Shown: piece after piece, positions 47,835 through 60,800 of the stretch
Layout of the letters: each line of letters starts with the position of its first letter
Position numbering within the stretch: position 1 is the first letter of the stretch
Assembly (NCBI GenBank): GCA_017309115.1
Contig: JAFLEF010000028.1
Coordinates: forward strand, 32,849-96,848
Length of the DNA stretch: 64,000 nucleotides
DNA from: Verrucomicrobiota bacterium
Lineage (GTDB): Bacteria; Verrucomicrobiota; Verrucomicrobiia; Limisphaerales; UBA9464
Direction of reading: 5' to 3'
Program-made: the position numbers and the translations under genes
Notes under the pieces: model-generated
Seen by the model: the letters and a program-made list of their open reading frames with translations, nothing else
Told to the model about the DNA's origin: nothing
Databases searched by the model: none

Positions 47835-48851
47835 ATGAACTTTCGCCGCGTGTTCCTCTGGCTGCTGCTGGCGATTGTCGTCGCCGGGTCGGTAGCGTGG
47901 CTTTGGCCGGTGCCGGAGCGGGTCATTCAGGGGAAGTCAGAACGGCAGTGGATTGCGGAGCTCAAGCCTCATTACGATCCGGATCAGGAATTACTCTGGA
48001 AAGCATTGGGGGATGACGGCATCCGGATGCTGGTGCGGAAGTACCAGAACTCCTATTGGTCCGCCGAATACGTCTGGCAGCGGACCTATCGAAGGCTGTC
48101 CCGGTTCCTTCCGAAAGGCGTGCTGAGGTTGTTTCCATCACCGGCGGCCATTGTCACCATGGGGCCTCGCGCCACCCTGATGTCTCGTCTGGGAAGCTTG
48201 AGGGATCCCCAGGGCCTAGGACTGTCGGTGGCCACTCTGGCTTTGGACGATTTCGATATGGGGGCCCGGTTGGGGGCGATCTCGTACTTCAAACACGGAA
48301 CGTTAATCGATACGCCGTTAACCCGAATGGATCCGCGCGACAAAGCCCGTCTCCTGCCCAAGTTTCTCGCCGGACTCCAGGACCCGCAATGGCTCGTGCG
48401 CAACAGTTCAGTGGCCGCCCTGCGCTTCTTTCCCGAGGCATCCTCCGAGGTGGTTCCCGCCCTGAGCCGGGCACTGAGCGATCCCCAGCCGGAGGTCCAA
48501 TTGGCCGCCGCTTGGATTCTCCATGGGATGGCGTCGGATCCTCAAACCCAACATGCGGCTATTGTCGCGGTGATCACGGTTCTTAAGGGTCCCAACGATC
48601 AGATTGCCTGGCAGGCGGCTGAAGCCCTCGGGGAACTCGGCGCGGAACCCGAATTGGCGGTACCGGCCCTGATCGCCGCCCTGGATTCCCCCAGCGCCCT
48701 GACGGCTAGTACCGCGTTCGAAGCATTGGCGCGCTTTCCCCAGTGGCCGCCGGGAAGCCGCGCGACCGTGGAGAAGTTTCTCCAGCATCCGAATGCGGAC
48801 ATGCGTCAGCACGCCGCCAACGTTCTCAAAGCGCCGGCGGCGCGACGGTGA
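47835..48851 (+). CDS. HEAT-repeat domain membrane-anchored protein
   Basis: 338 residues from the ATG at 47835; a TTG directly before is an alternative. An N-terminal anchor, FLWLLLAIVVAGSVAWLWPV, is followed by tandem helical pairs. The HEAT-type ones are clear from residue 180: KFLAGLQDPQWLVRNSSVAA, PALSRALSDPQPEVQLAAAW, GPNDQIAWQAAEALGELGAE and HPNADMRQHAANVLKAPA. HEAT arrays bind proteins; no partner is indicated. The stop lies 13 bp from the stop of the convergent giant gene. Confidence 0.85.
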   Translation: MNFRRVFLWLLLAIVVAGSVAWLWPVPERVIQGKSERQWIAELKPHYDPDQELLWKALGDDGIRMLVRKYQNSYWSAEYVWQRTYRRLSRFLPKGVLRLFPSPAAIVTMGPRATLMSRLGSLRDPQGLGLSVATLALDDFDMGARLGAISYFKHGTLIDTPLTRMDPRDKARLLPKFLAGLQDPQWLVRNSSVAALRFFPEASSEVVPALSRALSDPQPEVQLAAAWILHGMASDPQTQHAAIVAVITVLKGPNDQIAWQAAEALGELGAEPELAVPALIAALDSPSALTASTAFEALARFPQWPPGSRATVEKFLQHPNADMRQHAANVLKAPAARR

Positions 48852-48864
48852 TTCTGGAGAACGC

Positions 48865-51800
48865 CTATTGGCCCTCGACCAGGCGGAGAAACTCCAGGAC
48901 TTCGGTGGCATTGAGTTCCACGTCCGTGCGGTCGCCGGTCAGGGTAACCGTGCGGATCACCGTCCACGGGCCGGTGAGGTTGGGCGCCGATTGTAGGCGG
49001 TAGGTGCGACCCGGGTGTCCGAAGACCGTCAGGCGCGGACCGGTGATGAGTCGCAGGATGGGATCCTCGCCTAACAGAACGATCGAGCCCTCGTCCGCTC
49101 CGGACCGCTGAACAGCGGTTCCATCGCCGCGCAGGCCGGTGATGAATTCTGGGCGGACGGGAACAATTCCCGATTCTCCGGCGTCCACGGACGTGAAGGC
49201 CAAATCCGCGATGCGCCGGGTTGCGGTGAGCGAAGCCCCGGGGCGCAATTGCACCTGGACCAAGGCGAAGTCCGCGTCGAAGTCCGCCACGGTGGCGGAG
49301 ACCACTTCCTCCGACAGACCGGACAAGGCGAGTCCCTCGAAGCGGTCGACCGGGAGCGGGAGTCGGAAGGTCACCCGGGTGATTTCCGGATCAGCGTTCA
49401 GCGACAGCGGGACCGACGCGGAGTCGCCGAGGAACAGGTTGGTCGAGCCCACGCCGACCAGGAGGTCGAAGGTCGTGTCGCGCACCCAGACGGTGAACGC
49501 CAGTTCCGTGGAGAGCGGCGGGGTGCCGTTGTCCGTGGCGCGGATCACAATGCGATTGGTGCTCGGACCGTCGGTCGGGCGCGTGCGCCAGCGGAAGATT
49601 CCGTCGGCTTCCAGCGTCGCCGTGGGCGGTGCCTGGACGAGGGTCAACTGAATCGTCTGACGCGGCACATCGGGATCGGTAACGACGATGGGTTGCTCGA
49701 GGCGGGAGCCTTCGGTCACCAGCAGATTCTCCACCGGCGTCAGCGCGGGTGGGCGGTTGGTGGCAATCAGGGTGACGGCGACCGAGGCTTGGGCGAACTC
49801 TGAGGGAAGTCCGTTGTCCGTGGCCCGCACCCGGACGGTGAACGTTCCGGGGACATCGCTGTCGCCGGTTTGCCAACGCAGGGTGCCGGTTTCGCCGTCG
49901 AGCGCCAGACCCCGCGGCGCGCCGGGCAGCATTGTGAAGAACACTCGTTGATCCGGGTCCGGATCGTCGGCGGTGAACTGGGCCTCCAGGAGTTCTCCCC
50001 GGCGGACGGTGAGTGCGGCGGGGCCGGCGAGAACCGGCGTGCGGTTGGACACCGTGATCTGGGTCGTGGTGTCGGCTACGGTCCGGACGGCTTCGATGTT
50101 GCCGGCGCGGTCAATGGCCGAGGCAACGAATCCGTAGCTACGTCCGCTCGCTCCGGAGTAGATCGCGCCGGTCAGCGGACTGTTCGTCAGCCACAGCTGG
50201 AACGGACCGCTGTCGATGGAGACGTAGATGTTGTAGGAGAAGACTCCGCTGGAGTCGTCGGTGCCGCTCCAGGCGACCGGGAAGTTCAGCGGGCTTTGCG
50301 CCGGGAGCGCGGCCACCTGGCTGACGGGTGCGGCCGTGTCAGGAATCGGTGGCGGGGCGACCTCGTACACGAGCGTGTAATGCGTGGGCGCGTCCACATC
50401 GACCAGATGCAGCTGATTGATGCGGATGGGTCGCTTGGCGCCGCCGCGGATGAATCGGTCGGTGGTCCAGACGTTGGTGCCCACGCCGAGATCGGTACCA
50501 TCCGGCCGCAGCACTTGCCGGAGGAGGTAGTTGGTCCCGCCCGGTTCCTCGACACGCAGGTAGGCGATTCCCCGGGGGAGGGCGACGTCCAGACGCAGTT
50601 GCAGGTTCGACGGCGACAGTTGGCCGGTGATGACGGCATTCGTCACCGCGGAGACGGGATACGTGTTGCCGTCGCTGGCGTACAACGTGTCCGGAAGAAT
50701 GGCGGCGTCACCAGTGGAGTTCACGAGCAGGTCGGCCCGGTTATCTTCGCTCGGGATCGGCAACTGGACGATCCGGATGAGTTCGTGGATTTCCACCGAC
50801 TTCACCAGCGAGAGTCGCGGCACGCCCGCGATGGCGTCCTCCTGGCGGAAGGTGGCGGTGAAGTTCGTGAAGCTGCCCTGGAGTGACGACGTGAAGAACC
50901 ACCGCGCGAGCCGGTTGGTGCCCGGGGCAATCTCGCCCAGGTCAGCATTCAACGACGGGGAGAACGGCCGATTTTCCACGCTGGCGCCAATGGCCTGGAA
51001 GTCGATCAAGAGTCCCTTTTCGTTTTCGATGATCTGGGGTTGGCCGCTTTCGATGCGGAGCGACTTGGCCGTGCCGTAACCCACATTCAGGACCTGCGCG
51101 GCCAGAGCATAGGGCACGGCCGGTTCGAGCACGCGAGTGAACGGATCGTCACTGTAGACATTGCGTTCGTGGAAGTAGCGGACGACGAGTTCCGGCTGCG
51201 GATGCACATCAATCGAAGCCGGTGTGAGCGGAACCGTGATCCGCACGCCATCCTGGCGATAGATGATGGTGCCACCGACCAGGAACGTCCGGACTCCCTG
51301 AGTCGGGGCTGCATCGAGCGAGGGAATGAGGGTCCACCGGGCACTGCCACTGGACTGGGCGCCCAGGCTTCCGGAACCATCCACACTGGTGAGACCCGTC
51401 AGTTCCGGCGGGCGGACGCCGAAGAGCGCGTTGGCCGGCCGACCTTCCGAATCGACGATGTCCAGGGTCACCTCCAGGTCGGTCAGCGAACTGTCGGTGT
51501 CGTTGCCCAGTTCCAGGCGGGCCTGGAAGGCGTCCCGGGTGAGAACCGCCCGTTGATCCAGGCGGAGACGAACCTTGGCGCAGACCGCGCCTTCCGATCC
51601 GGGATCTTCGGCGGCGCGGGCGACACGACGCGGGGTCGCGGTGGAATTGGCCGGGGTGATCACCCTTTGGGGACCGGGTCCAGAGGAGCAATCCCCTGAC
51701 GACGAATCGACGGGTGGGCGGGAGGAAATGCGGGTTGGACTGTAGGTGTAGTTTCCGTTTCCACCGTCGCCGGGACCGCAGCAGACAGGGAAGCCGGCGA

Positions 51801-54800
51801 ACGCCTGCGCCAGGGAATCCCCCAGGGCCGCGGCCACGGCCAGAAAGTTGCACGCGGCGGAGACATTGAACGCGACGGGCGCAGAACCGTTAATCTCCGA
51901 CGGGCCGCAGGGATAGGAGTAAACGGCCTGTCCCACAGCGGTGCAGCCGCCGAAACCTACCGTGCGATCGACCCGGCGGGCGGACGTCACCCCGGCGCGC
52001 TGGAGCGTCTTCGCGTGCACACTGGACGGAGAGGTGGGCCGGCCCCGGTGCACCAAGACCGGAATGTTGACGGACGACCGGGCGGCCATGCGACCGATCT
52101 TGGAGATGAGCGGCGTCATCTGGAGATCTGCCGTCGAAGGCAGGTTGAACTCCACGTTCTGGGCGGCGATGAGGCCGTGATTGGAGATCGTGAAGTTGAT
52201 CTGGAATTCGTCCTCCGCGAAGAGTGTGAGGTCCACCGAGGGCGGATCGATGGTGATGACCGGCTTGGGCACCTGAGTCTCGAAGGTGGACTCGATGGTG
52301 AAGGTGTAGACGTCCTCAATGGTGGTGGGCACCACGGAGAAGGTGTAGCGCACGGACTGCCGGGGGAGGAAGGCGGTCACGGGCGTCACGGCGGGCGTGG
52401 CGTCGGCTCGCTGAACCCGGCTGGTGAACGGAGCCGCGCTGGTCGGATTCGCATCGGCGGGATTGATGCCTGCGACCCGCACGGTTCGGCGGAAGGAGTC
52501 ATGGCCATCGGCGGTGACGCTGACGAGGTAGTCGCCTTCGAGCAGATTCTCGAAGAGCACCTCGCCGTCGGGACCGCCCTCACCATTGGCCACCACTGTT
52601 CCGGTAAGGGCGTCGCTGACGACCACCACGGCGTTGGTTGGGCGCGGCGAACCTTCGGCGAAATAGGTGTACTCGTCCTCGGCAGTCACCAGGAGTCCGC
52701 CGCGGGCTTCGGAGACGGCGCGGAAGGAGAACGGAACGCGCAGCAGGGCGTTGGTGGCGCGGAGGACGACTTCGCCGTTGTAGACGTTCAGGGCGAGATC
52801 GGCGGCCGGGGAGAGCAGCAGGTCCACCGAGGTGTTGGCTCCGGGTTCCAACGGCGGCAATTGGACGGGCGATACGGCAGTCAGCCAGGGCGCGCCGGAG
52901 AAGACCACTTCCAGCGGGCCGGTGGCGGTGCCGCCGACGTTGGTGGCGGAGAAGGAGACGACCCGTTGCTGACCGAGCGGCATGGTGGCGGTGAGCGGGC
53001 TGCGATCGGCGACGAGGCGCGGAACGATCCGTTCCAGCACGAGCGGCAGGATCACGTCACCAAAGGCGCCTTCACCCGAAGTCACGCGGAGATGGGCGAA
53101 CCCATTGCCCCGAGCGGCACTATTCGCGGTGACCACGAACGCCAGCGTGGCCTCGTCGTCGCCATCCAGTCGATTGGTGGCGAGTTGGGCGCTGACTTCG
53201 AATCCGGGGGAGTTGCTCAGCACTGTGGCCACCAGTCCGGTCAGCGGCAGGTCACTGAGGTTGAGCAGCCGAGTGGTGCTGGACACGGAGCTCAGCTCCA
53301 CGATTCGCAGGGAGTTCACCGGAGTGACGCGCAGGCCCTGCAGCGTGAACTGATCCTGGGCGGCGGGCATGGGCAGACCCGGGAAGCTCGCGGCCACCCG
53401 GTAATTGCCGGCCTCGTCGGGCAGCGGATTGAAGACGGTGCTGAAGCGGCCGGTGGTGTCAGTGGCAACGGTCACGTTGCGACGAATGCCGCGGACTTCC
53501 AGATGCACTTCGACCGCCACGTTGGTGGCGGGCTGACCGTCGCTGGCGCGGGTGGCTTGACCGCTCAGCGTGATGGGCGAGTTGGCCAGGGCGACCTTGG
53601 GTTGGGCCGTGACTGTGGCGAGATAGGACGCGCCGGCGTTCACCGCGGCGTCGCTGATACGAATGTTGTTCGCTTCCACCAGTTCGGTGACCTGCCGGCT
53701 CGAGTCGGCTTCCACCGCAATCCAGTAGGGACCGGGCTTGGCCGGGAGCCGGAGGTTGGCGGTCTGTTCGAGGAAGCCACCGGCGGGCACCGGCGTGCTC
53801 CACGTCAGCTGGGCCGCAAGGGAGCCGCCGCCGAACACGGGTGACTCACTGATTCGAACCGACTGGATGAATCCGTTCGTGATCGGCGCAAACCCACGGT
53901 TCTCTACCCGGAAGGAGACGGGAACCACGGTGCCGGCGATCCCGTTGGTGGGCGCCGTCAGCCGGGTCACCACCAGATCGGGCAGATTGGAATCCGTCAC
54001 GAGCAGGGTGCGGGTCGCGGTGGAGAATCCGGCGGCAGTGGCGGTGATTTGGACCGACTGGTTTCCGTCGGTTTCACCATCGTCCAGCGTTTGGATAGCG
54101 AAGGTGACCTGGCTGGATCCGTCGGGAATCACGACGGACGCGGGAACGACCGCTTCCTCCGGTTGGCTGGATTCCAAGGTGACCACCAGGGCTCCGTTGG
54201 TTCCGGTGTTGCGAGTGAGTCGGGCCGTGGTGGCCGGATTGCGGCCCTCAGGCACCACATCGGCGGCGAGCACCAGCGTGAGCGCGGGTCCATCGTCATC
54301 GGTGATGGTGAGCAGATCGGGAACAATTTCCGCCAACCGGGTTCCGCCCGAGCTTTCCACGATCCATCCGCCCAGGCTGGTGGCGCGCGGGCCGTCCACC
54401 TGGGTGTTGTTGACCGTTCCGACGGGGAAGGAAACCGTGGGCACATTCGCCGGAATGGTCACACTGGACGGCCAAGAGATGATGTCGGGCCGGCTCGCGA
54501 GTAGCGTGACCGTGACTGGCGCGGCGGTGATCGGACTGCGGGTGAGGGTGACTGTAGCGGCATTGGGACCGCCGCCTTCGCTGACCGTGCGGGGCGAGAC
54601 GGCGAGCGTGACTTGCGGCAGGTCATCATCCAGCACCTGCACGGTCGCGCCGCCGGATTCGTAGCCGGCCGTGGTGGCGGTCAGCGAAACACTCAGGGGC
54701 GCCTGGAGGGTCAGATTTTGGGGGACGGTGAGCAGAATCGGGACGGACGCTTGTCCCGCCGGAATGGTGATCGTTCGCGGTCCGGTTACTCGGGCGACGT

Positions 54801-57800
54801 CGGAGAGTTGCAATTGCACCACCAGGGCGGTGGCCAGGGTAGGAACCCGACTGATGACGGCTTCGAGGGTTCCACCTTCAGTCACCCGGTTCGTGGCGAA
54901 GGCGACGGCCAGGCGGGCGGCGGTCGAGTCGAGGACGTTGACCGTGGTTTGAGCCGGCAGGAACCCTTCGGCGCTGGCGCTGATTTGAACCGACTGCGGG
55001 CCATCCAGTAGGTCATCGGGAAGCGGTTGGGCCGGGACGGTGACCGATTTCTGGCCGGCGGGTATGACCACCGAATCGGGAACGGCGAGTTCGTCGGGAC
55101 GACTGCCCGTGACGGCAACGGTGAGCGGCAGTTCGGCCGATCCATTCCGCGACAGGGTGAGAGACAGGGGATTGGGGGAATTCTCGGGGACGGAACCGCT
55201 GGCGGCGACCAGCGTGAGGGCTTGGGCGACGTCGATGGATTCGGTGCTGACCCCGACGTTGTTGGCTCGGTTGGCTTCCGGGATCGCATTGCCCACGTCG
55301 AGGCGCACGACCAGCCACTGCGGTCCGGCGTCTCCGGTAATCGGAACGGCCACCCGGTTCGTGTGCCGGAGCGATTCGGCCGGCGCGAGTTCAGCGGTCA
55401 GGGAATCGAATACCAGCGACGTGTCTCCGCCGACCTGGTTGTCGGCGCTGAGAGCGAGGGAATTCTGCCAGGTGGTGTTGGCGGTGACGGAACCGCGGTT
55501 GGTGATCACCGTTACCACCTCAAACGGAACTCCGGGAATAGCTGAGTTCGGCACGATCAGTTCAGCCACGGCGAGATCCGGTCCGGACACCACGTCGAGG
55601 TTGGCCGAGTTGTTGAGTTCGGCGGGCGCGGTGGAGAATTCGGTGACGGCGTTGCCCACGTCGGCGAGGACCGTGACGGTGAACTGACCGAAGGCGTCGG
55701 GAACGGGAGGAACGGTGAACTCGAAGGTCTGTTCGCTGCTGGCTCCCGCGGCCAGATCAGTAGCGCGGGTCAGATCGCGCGTCGCCACGGGTCGGCCGGT
55801 GGTGCGATTGATGATCGTGACCCGGTCGGTCCAGGTCGCCCGGGCGGGACCGGTGCCGCTGTTGGTGAGATTCCACGTGACGGTGACGGAGTTGCCGGGA
55901 ATCCAGCCGGTGACCGGCGTGGTGCGCAATCCGACCACCTGGAGATCGGGATACGGAGCGAGCGTGCCCTGGAGCGGGACGGCGGACCGGTTGTTGGCTT
56001 CGCCGGTTCCGGTGTCATTGGATTCCGCGAGGGCGTTCAGAGCGTCGAGGCTGACCTCGACTTCCAGGTCTCCGGTGGCGGACGGGCCGTCGGGCAGAGT
56101 GATCGTCGTGGACCGCACCACCGTTCCCTGCGGCGCCAATCCAGTGGTGGCATCGGTGACCAGGCGCGTGGCGAGGACGGTTCCGGCGGCATTGCGAATC
56201 ACCACGCGATCCGAGAAGGCGTTGGTGACGGCGCCGAGTCCCCGATTCCGCGCGGTCCATTGCACCGTCACGATCCCGCCGGACAGCACCGAGTTGGGCG
56301 TGGCGGTCAGGGCGCTGATTTCCAGGTCGGGTCCGGCCGTCCCGGTTTCAAAGAGCGGTTGGGGCGTGGTTGGTACCACGGGCAACAGGGTGAACTGTAC
56401 GGAACCCTGCTGACCGGCGGCGAAGTTCTCTCCGTTCAGCACGAAGTAGTAGCTGCCGGTGAACGGCGCCGTGAAGGTGGTCACGTCAAAGCGGCTGTCG
56501 GACTGGAAGAGAAGGGCCCCGGTGGCGGCGAACATCCGGGTGTTAATTCCCAACGCGGTGAATCCGGCAGTCTCGTCGAACCGAAGGTAGAACCGGTCGC
56601 CGGCTTGGGCGGAGAAGCGAACGACCTCGGTCGAACGCGGTTCGCTGAAGTTCACGGTGACTGGTTGCCCGGGCGTGATCGCGGGAGCCTGGGCGGCATC
56701 CAGGAAGCGGAAACGGAACGCGTTGGTTTGCTGAAGCGGTTGGGAGAAGGTGGCCAGATATTCCCCGGCCGGCAGGGCCTTCAGTTGGGAGCTGTCATTG
56801 GCTTCGTGGGAGCGGACGGCGACATTGCTGAAGGGCGTCGCCAGATCTCCGCGCAGGGTGAGGGACAGGTCGACGGGTTCCCCGAGCAAATCGAACAGCA
56901 GGAGCGCGTCCTGGGGCAGGTTGAGCCGATAGTTGCTACGTTCGCTGAAGATCGTCAGGGCATCGTTGACCGGGGTGCCCAGGGCGACGGTGTTGGTGCG
57001 ATCCTGCGGACTCCAAAGCGCGAACTGGAAGGTGCCGTTGGTGCCCGTATCGTTGGGAAGTCCCGAAGCCAGGAGGTAGTAGCGGCCGGTGACCGGAGCG
57101 AGGAAGCGGTCGTCGATTCGGTCGAGCCGCCACAGGTCGCGCCCGTCGCCATTCGGGAAGTAGAGGTCGGCGAAGCCATTGTCCGAGTAACCACTGAAGC
57201 CGAGCCCCTGGTACAGGAGCGGCGTGCCGGCGGGGATGTCGAAGCGGTAGAAGCGGCTCTGGGCGGCGGGCTGATTGGTTCCCTGAATGACGGTGTTCAG
57301 ATTCTGCGGCTGTGCGACGGCCTCCAAATCCCACACAGCAAACCGAAACGGCCCGGGAATGGTCGAGGCGTTCAAGCGGAAGCTGAGGCTGTACGGACCG
57401 GCGGGCAGATCAAAAAAGGCGTTGCCGACCGAGGGCGTGGAACTGATGTCCGATGAATTCAATCCGCTGTCGGTACGCCACGTGCGATCAGGGGACTTCA
57501 GGTTCCAGACCATGCTGTGACTGCCGGCGGGAACCTGGATGAGATCCACGGCCACCCGGGTCGGCGCAGTGAGTACGAAGTCGTATTGGACGCTGCCCAG
57601 GGGGGACGTCACGGCGCCCGTCGTCGGGGTGTTGAGGGCGAGCGAATTCGTGGCGCTACGAATGGTGGCCAGACGAACGCGGTGCACTCCCTCCGGGGCG
57701 GTACTGCTCACCGGCACGCCGAAGAGCAGGTAGTATTCGCCCGTCCGGGAGAGGGTCAGCGTGGCTTCCGTGTTGGAGAACCAGCTGTAGACCGAGTCGC

Positions 57801-60800
57801 CCTTCGGATCCCAGATCGCGAACGAGGGCCGTTGGTCGAAGCCGTCGAACGTCCCTCCCAGGAACTGGAGTCGATCCCCGGCCTGGCCGGTGAACCGCCG
57901 CAACTGACTGGCGTTGGCCGGCGCATTCGTGATGGAGAGATCGGCATCCAAGACCAGCGTCGGGGCGCTGATGGCGTTGAGGAGACGGAACCGAATGGTA
58001 CCAGCCCCGCGAAACTCCAGCTGATAGTCCCCGGGTTCCGCGGGAACCATGCTCCAGGAGGACGAAGCGGCGAGGTCCACCTGGGTCAGCGTGCGGTCCT
58101 GGAACAAGATCCGGTGCCGATTACGAAGGGTTACCAGTTGCCCCGAGCCAGCCAACATGTCCACGTGGAGCATGGCTTTTTCGGTTAGCGTGAAGGTATA
58201 CTGATTGGTCGTGGTCGCTTCGGGCAGGGTGCCGGACACTTCCTGATTCCAGGTGATGGGCGTTCCGGGCCACGCCGCGGGCGGGGTTACTCCGCCATCA
58301 TCCAGAATAAACCGGATACTGCCATTGACCCCGGCATCTGCGGTCGGCCCCACCAGCATGAGCGCGTGTCGCCCGGCCAGAACGGTGGTGGCGGAGCTGT
58401 TGGCCGTGCTGGAGGATTCGAAGAGCCGGATTCCGTTCGGATCCACGAGAGTCCAGAGCGGGCCGGAGGTGAGGCCGGTTCGGCTGAGGAAGCGGGCGTT
58501 GACCCGCTGACCCGCGGGCAGATCGAGCGCGTACACCACGGTGGAGGCGTTCGGATTGAAGGTCGTTTGGACCTCTTCGCCCAAGTTGAGGGTGGGACCT
58601 GAGAAAATGTCGATCAGGCGGAACCGGTAGGATCCCACGCTCGGCACATCCCCGAACACCTCCAGTGTGTACTGACCGGCAGGGGCTTGCAGGGGTTGCC
58701 AGGAATTGTTCCAGAACCGGGTGCCAGCAAGTGCTCCCCAAGGTCCGGTTAGAGCCCAACGGAGATTGGAATCCGACAGCGAGTTGAACGTCAGCCAGGT
58801 GTCGTTGGACAAGGTGAACTCGTACCGATGCACCTCGCCAGGGAGGGTCAAAGCTGCCGCAATGTCGACGCCCAGGATGAGCGGTTGGGCGTTTTCCGGC
58901 GCCGTGCGGAGAGTGAAGGTGGCACTGGCCGGAGTGGACGGTTCGCTCAGATTGCCGCCGATGAGCAGATCGTAGGTCCCGGAGAATGGCACCTCGAAGG
59001 GCGCCTGTGGGGTGAACGAAGTGTCGAACACGGAATCGCCACTCGGACTGCGCAAGGTCCAGCCCGGCCGGCTCGTATTCCAGGTCGTCCGCTCGAGGGG
59101 ATCGGCATAGAACCGTTGCCCGGCCGTCAGATCGAACCGCACCCAGCGGCTGTGTCGGGCGGTGGGGAATTCCAATCGATTCGTCGAATTCAGCGTCAAC
59201 TTCGGACCGGCGGACGCGGCGAGAATCTGGAACCGAGCGGGCGGCGTCTCGTTGCCGTCCGCATACGTTTCCACGGTGTAGGCGCCGGGGATCAGTTCGT
59301 AAATCCACCAGGAGTCCTGCCAGAAGCGGCTGCCCGAATTGAGCGTTCCGGAGGGTCCCAGCAACCGGAACCGGGCGTTAGACGACTCCAGGATATCAAA
59401 GGAAACCCGGGTCGGCTGGGTGACTTCGAAGGTGTAGCGGCGGGTCTGGCCGGGCGACTGGATCGAATCGTTGATTTCCGTTCCGAGCGCGATCGGGGTC
59501 AGGGTGTCCGTGATCGGGAGCAGGGCGAATTCAATCTGACCGGTTCGGGTCAGCGGCTCGAGGTGGCTGCCGGAGAAGATCAGGGTGTAGGTGCCGGTGG
59601 CGGGAGCGGTCAGCGCGCCGGGTTCCGTGTTGACCGACGTGGAAAACACCACCCGGCCGGCGGGATCTTCGAGCCGCCACTGGGGAACTCCGGCGGGAAA
59701 GCCGCTGAAGTTGAAGAGCCGGGGATAGAATCTCTGGCCGGCGGTCAGGTTGAGTCGGAAGGCCCAGGTTCCTCCGGCCGGGGTGAATTCGCGGGCCACG
59801 GTGTCACCGAGCGTGATGACCTCCGCCGCCCCGAGATCGAGCAGACGAAAGGCGAACTCGGGAGTCTCGATGGTATTGCCCCGAACCGTGATCACGTAGT
59901 TCCCAGCGGGCAGCGGGTAGATGTTCCAGGAATCACTCCAGAACCGGGCGCCATCGATGGATCCGAGCGGGCCACTCAAGTTCCACAAGGCTTCGCTGGA
60001 ATTGAGCACATCAAAGGCGACCCGTCGGCTTTGGTCCAAGGCGAAGGTGTAGCGGCGAATCTGGCCGGGGGTGGTGATTCGATCCGCGACGACGGTGTTG
60101 AAGGCCAGGGGGCTGGCGGAATTGGTCACCGAGTGGAACCGGAATTCGCGGATGCCGTTGGTGCCGGGATTCGCGGCCGCGCTGCGCAGGGCGAGGATGT
60201 AATCCCCGGAAAACGGCGCCGTGAATCCCCCATCGCTCCAACTTTGGGAAAAAACGGAACTGCCGTACGGATTCCAGAGGGTCCATCCGACCGAGAAGGT
60301 CCCGACGAATCCGGTGACCGAACGGGCTTCGGCGTAGATCTGTTGACCCGCCGCCAGGGGAAGTCGGAAGTAGAGGTGGTCGTTGTTGAAGGCGTTGGTG
60401 ATCCGGTGAAGCGTGTCGACGGCGAGCGGTGTCAGCGCCGACAAGTCTTGAAACGCCCAACCGGCGACGCCGGAGTTCTCCGCGCGGCTCCAGACCGTGA
60501 ATTGATACTCGCCGGCCGGCGCCTCCCACCGCTTGCTGGTGCTCTCGGTAAACCGTTCTTCGCCCAAATTCCCGGCCGGGCCGAGGAGTTGCCACGAGAC
60601 TTGGGAGCCGCTCAGAAGGGAATGGAAGGCGAGTTGGGTTCCCGTCGTGAGGGTCAGACGATAGACGTTGGTAAAGGGGGTGGAGTTGGTGAGGAAGGTG
60701 CGGGTGTTGAGCGCGAGCGGCTGACCGGTGGAATATGGCTGCTGCGGGGCCAGTGGTTCCACGTTTAAGCCGAAGGAGCCGGCATTGGTTCCGTTGCCGA

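Noticed and set aside
52015-60768. Long plus-strand frames (up to 646 residues) antisense to the giant gene
   Set aside because: They are rich in Gly, Arg and Glu without domains, and the minus strand has continuous recognisable repeats across the same DNA.
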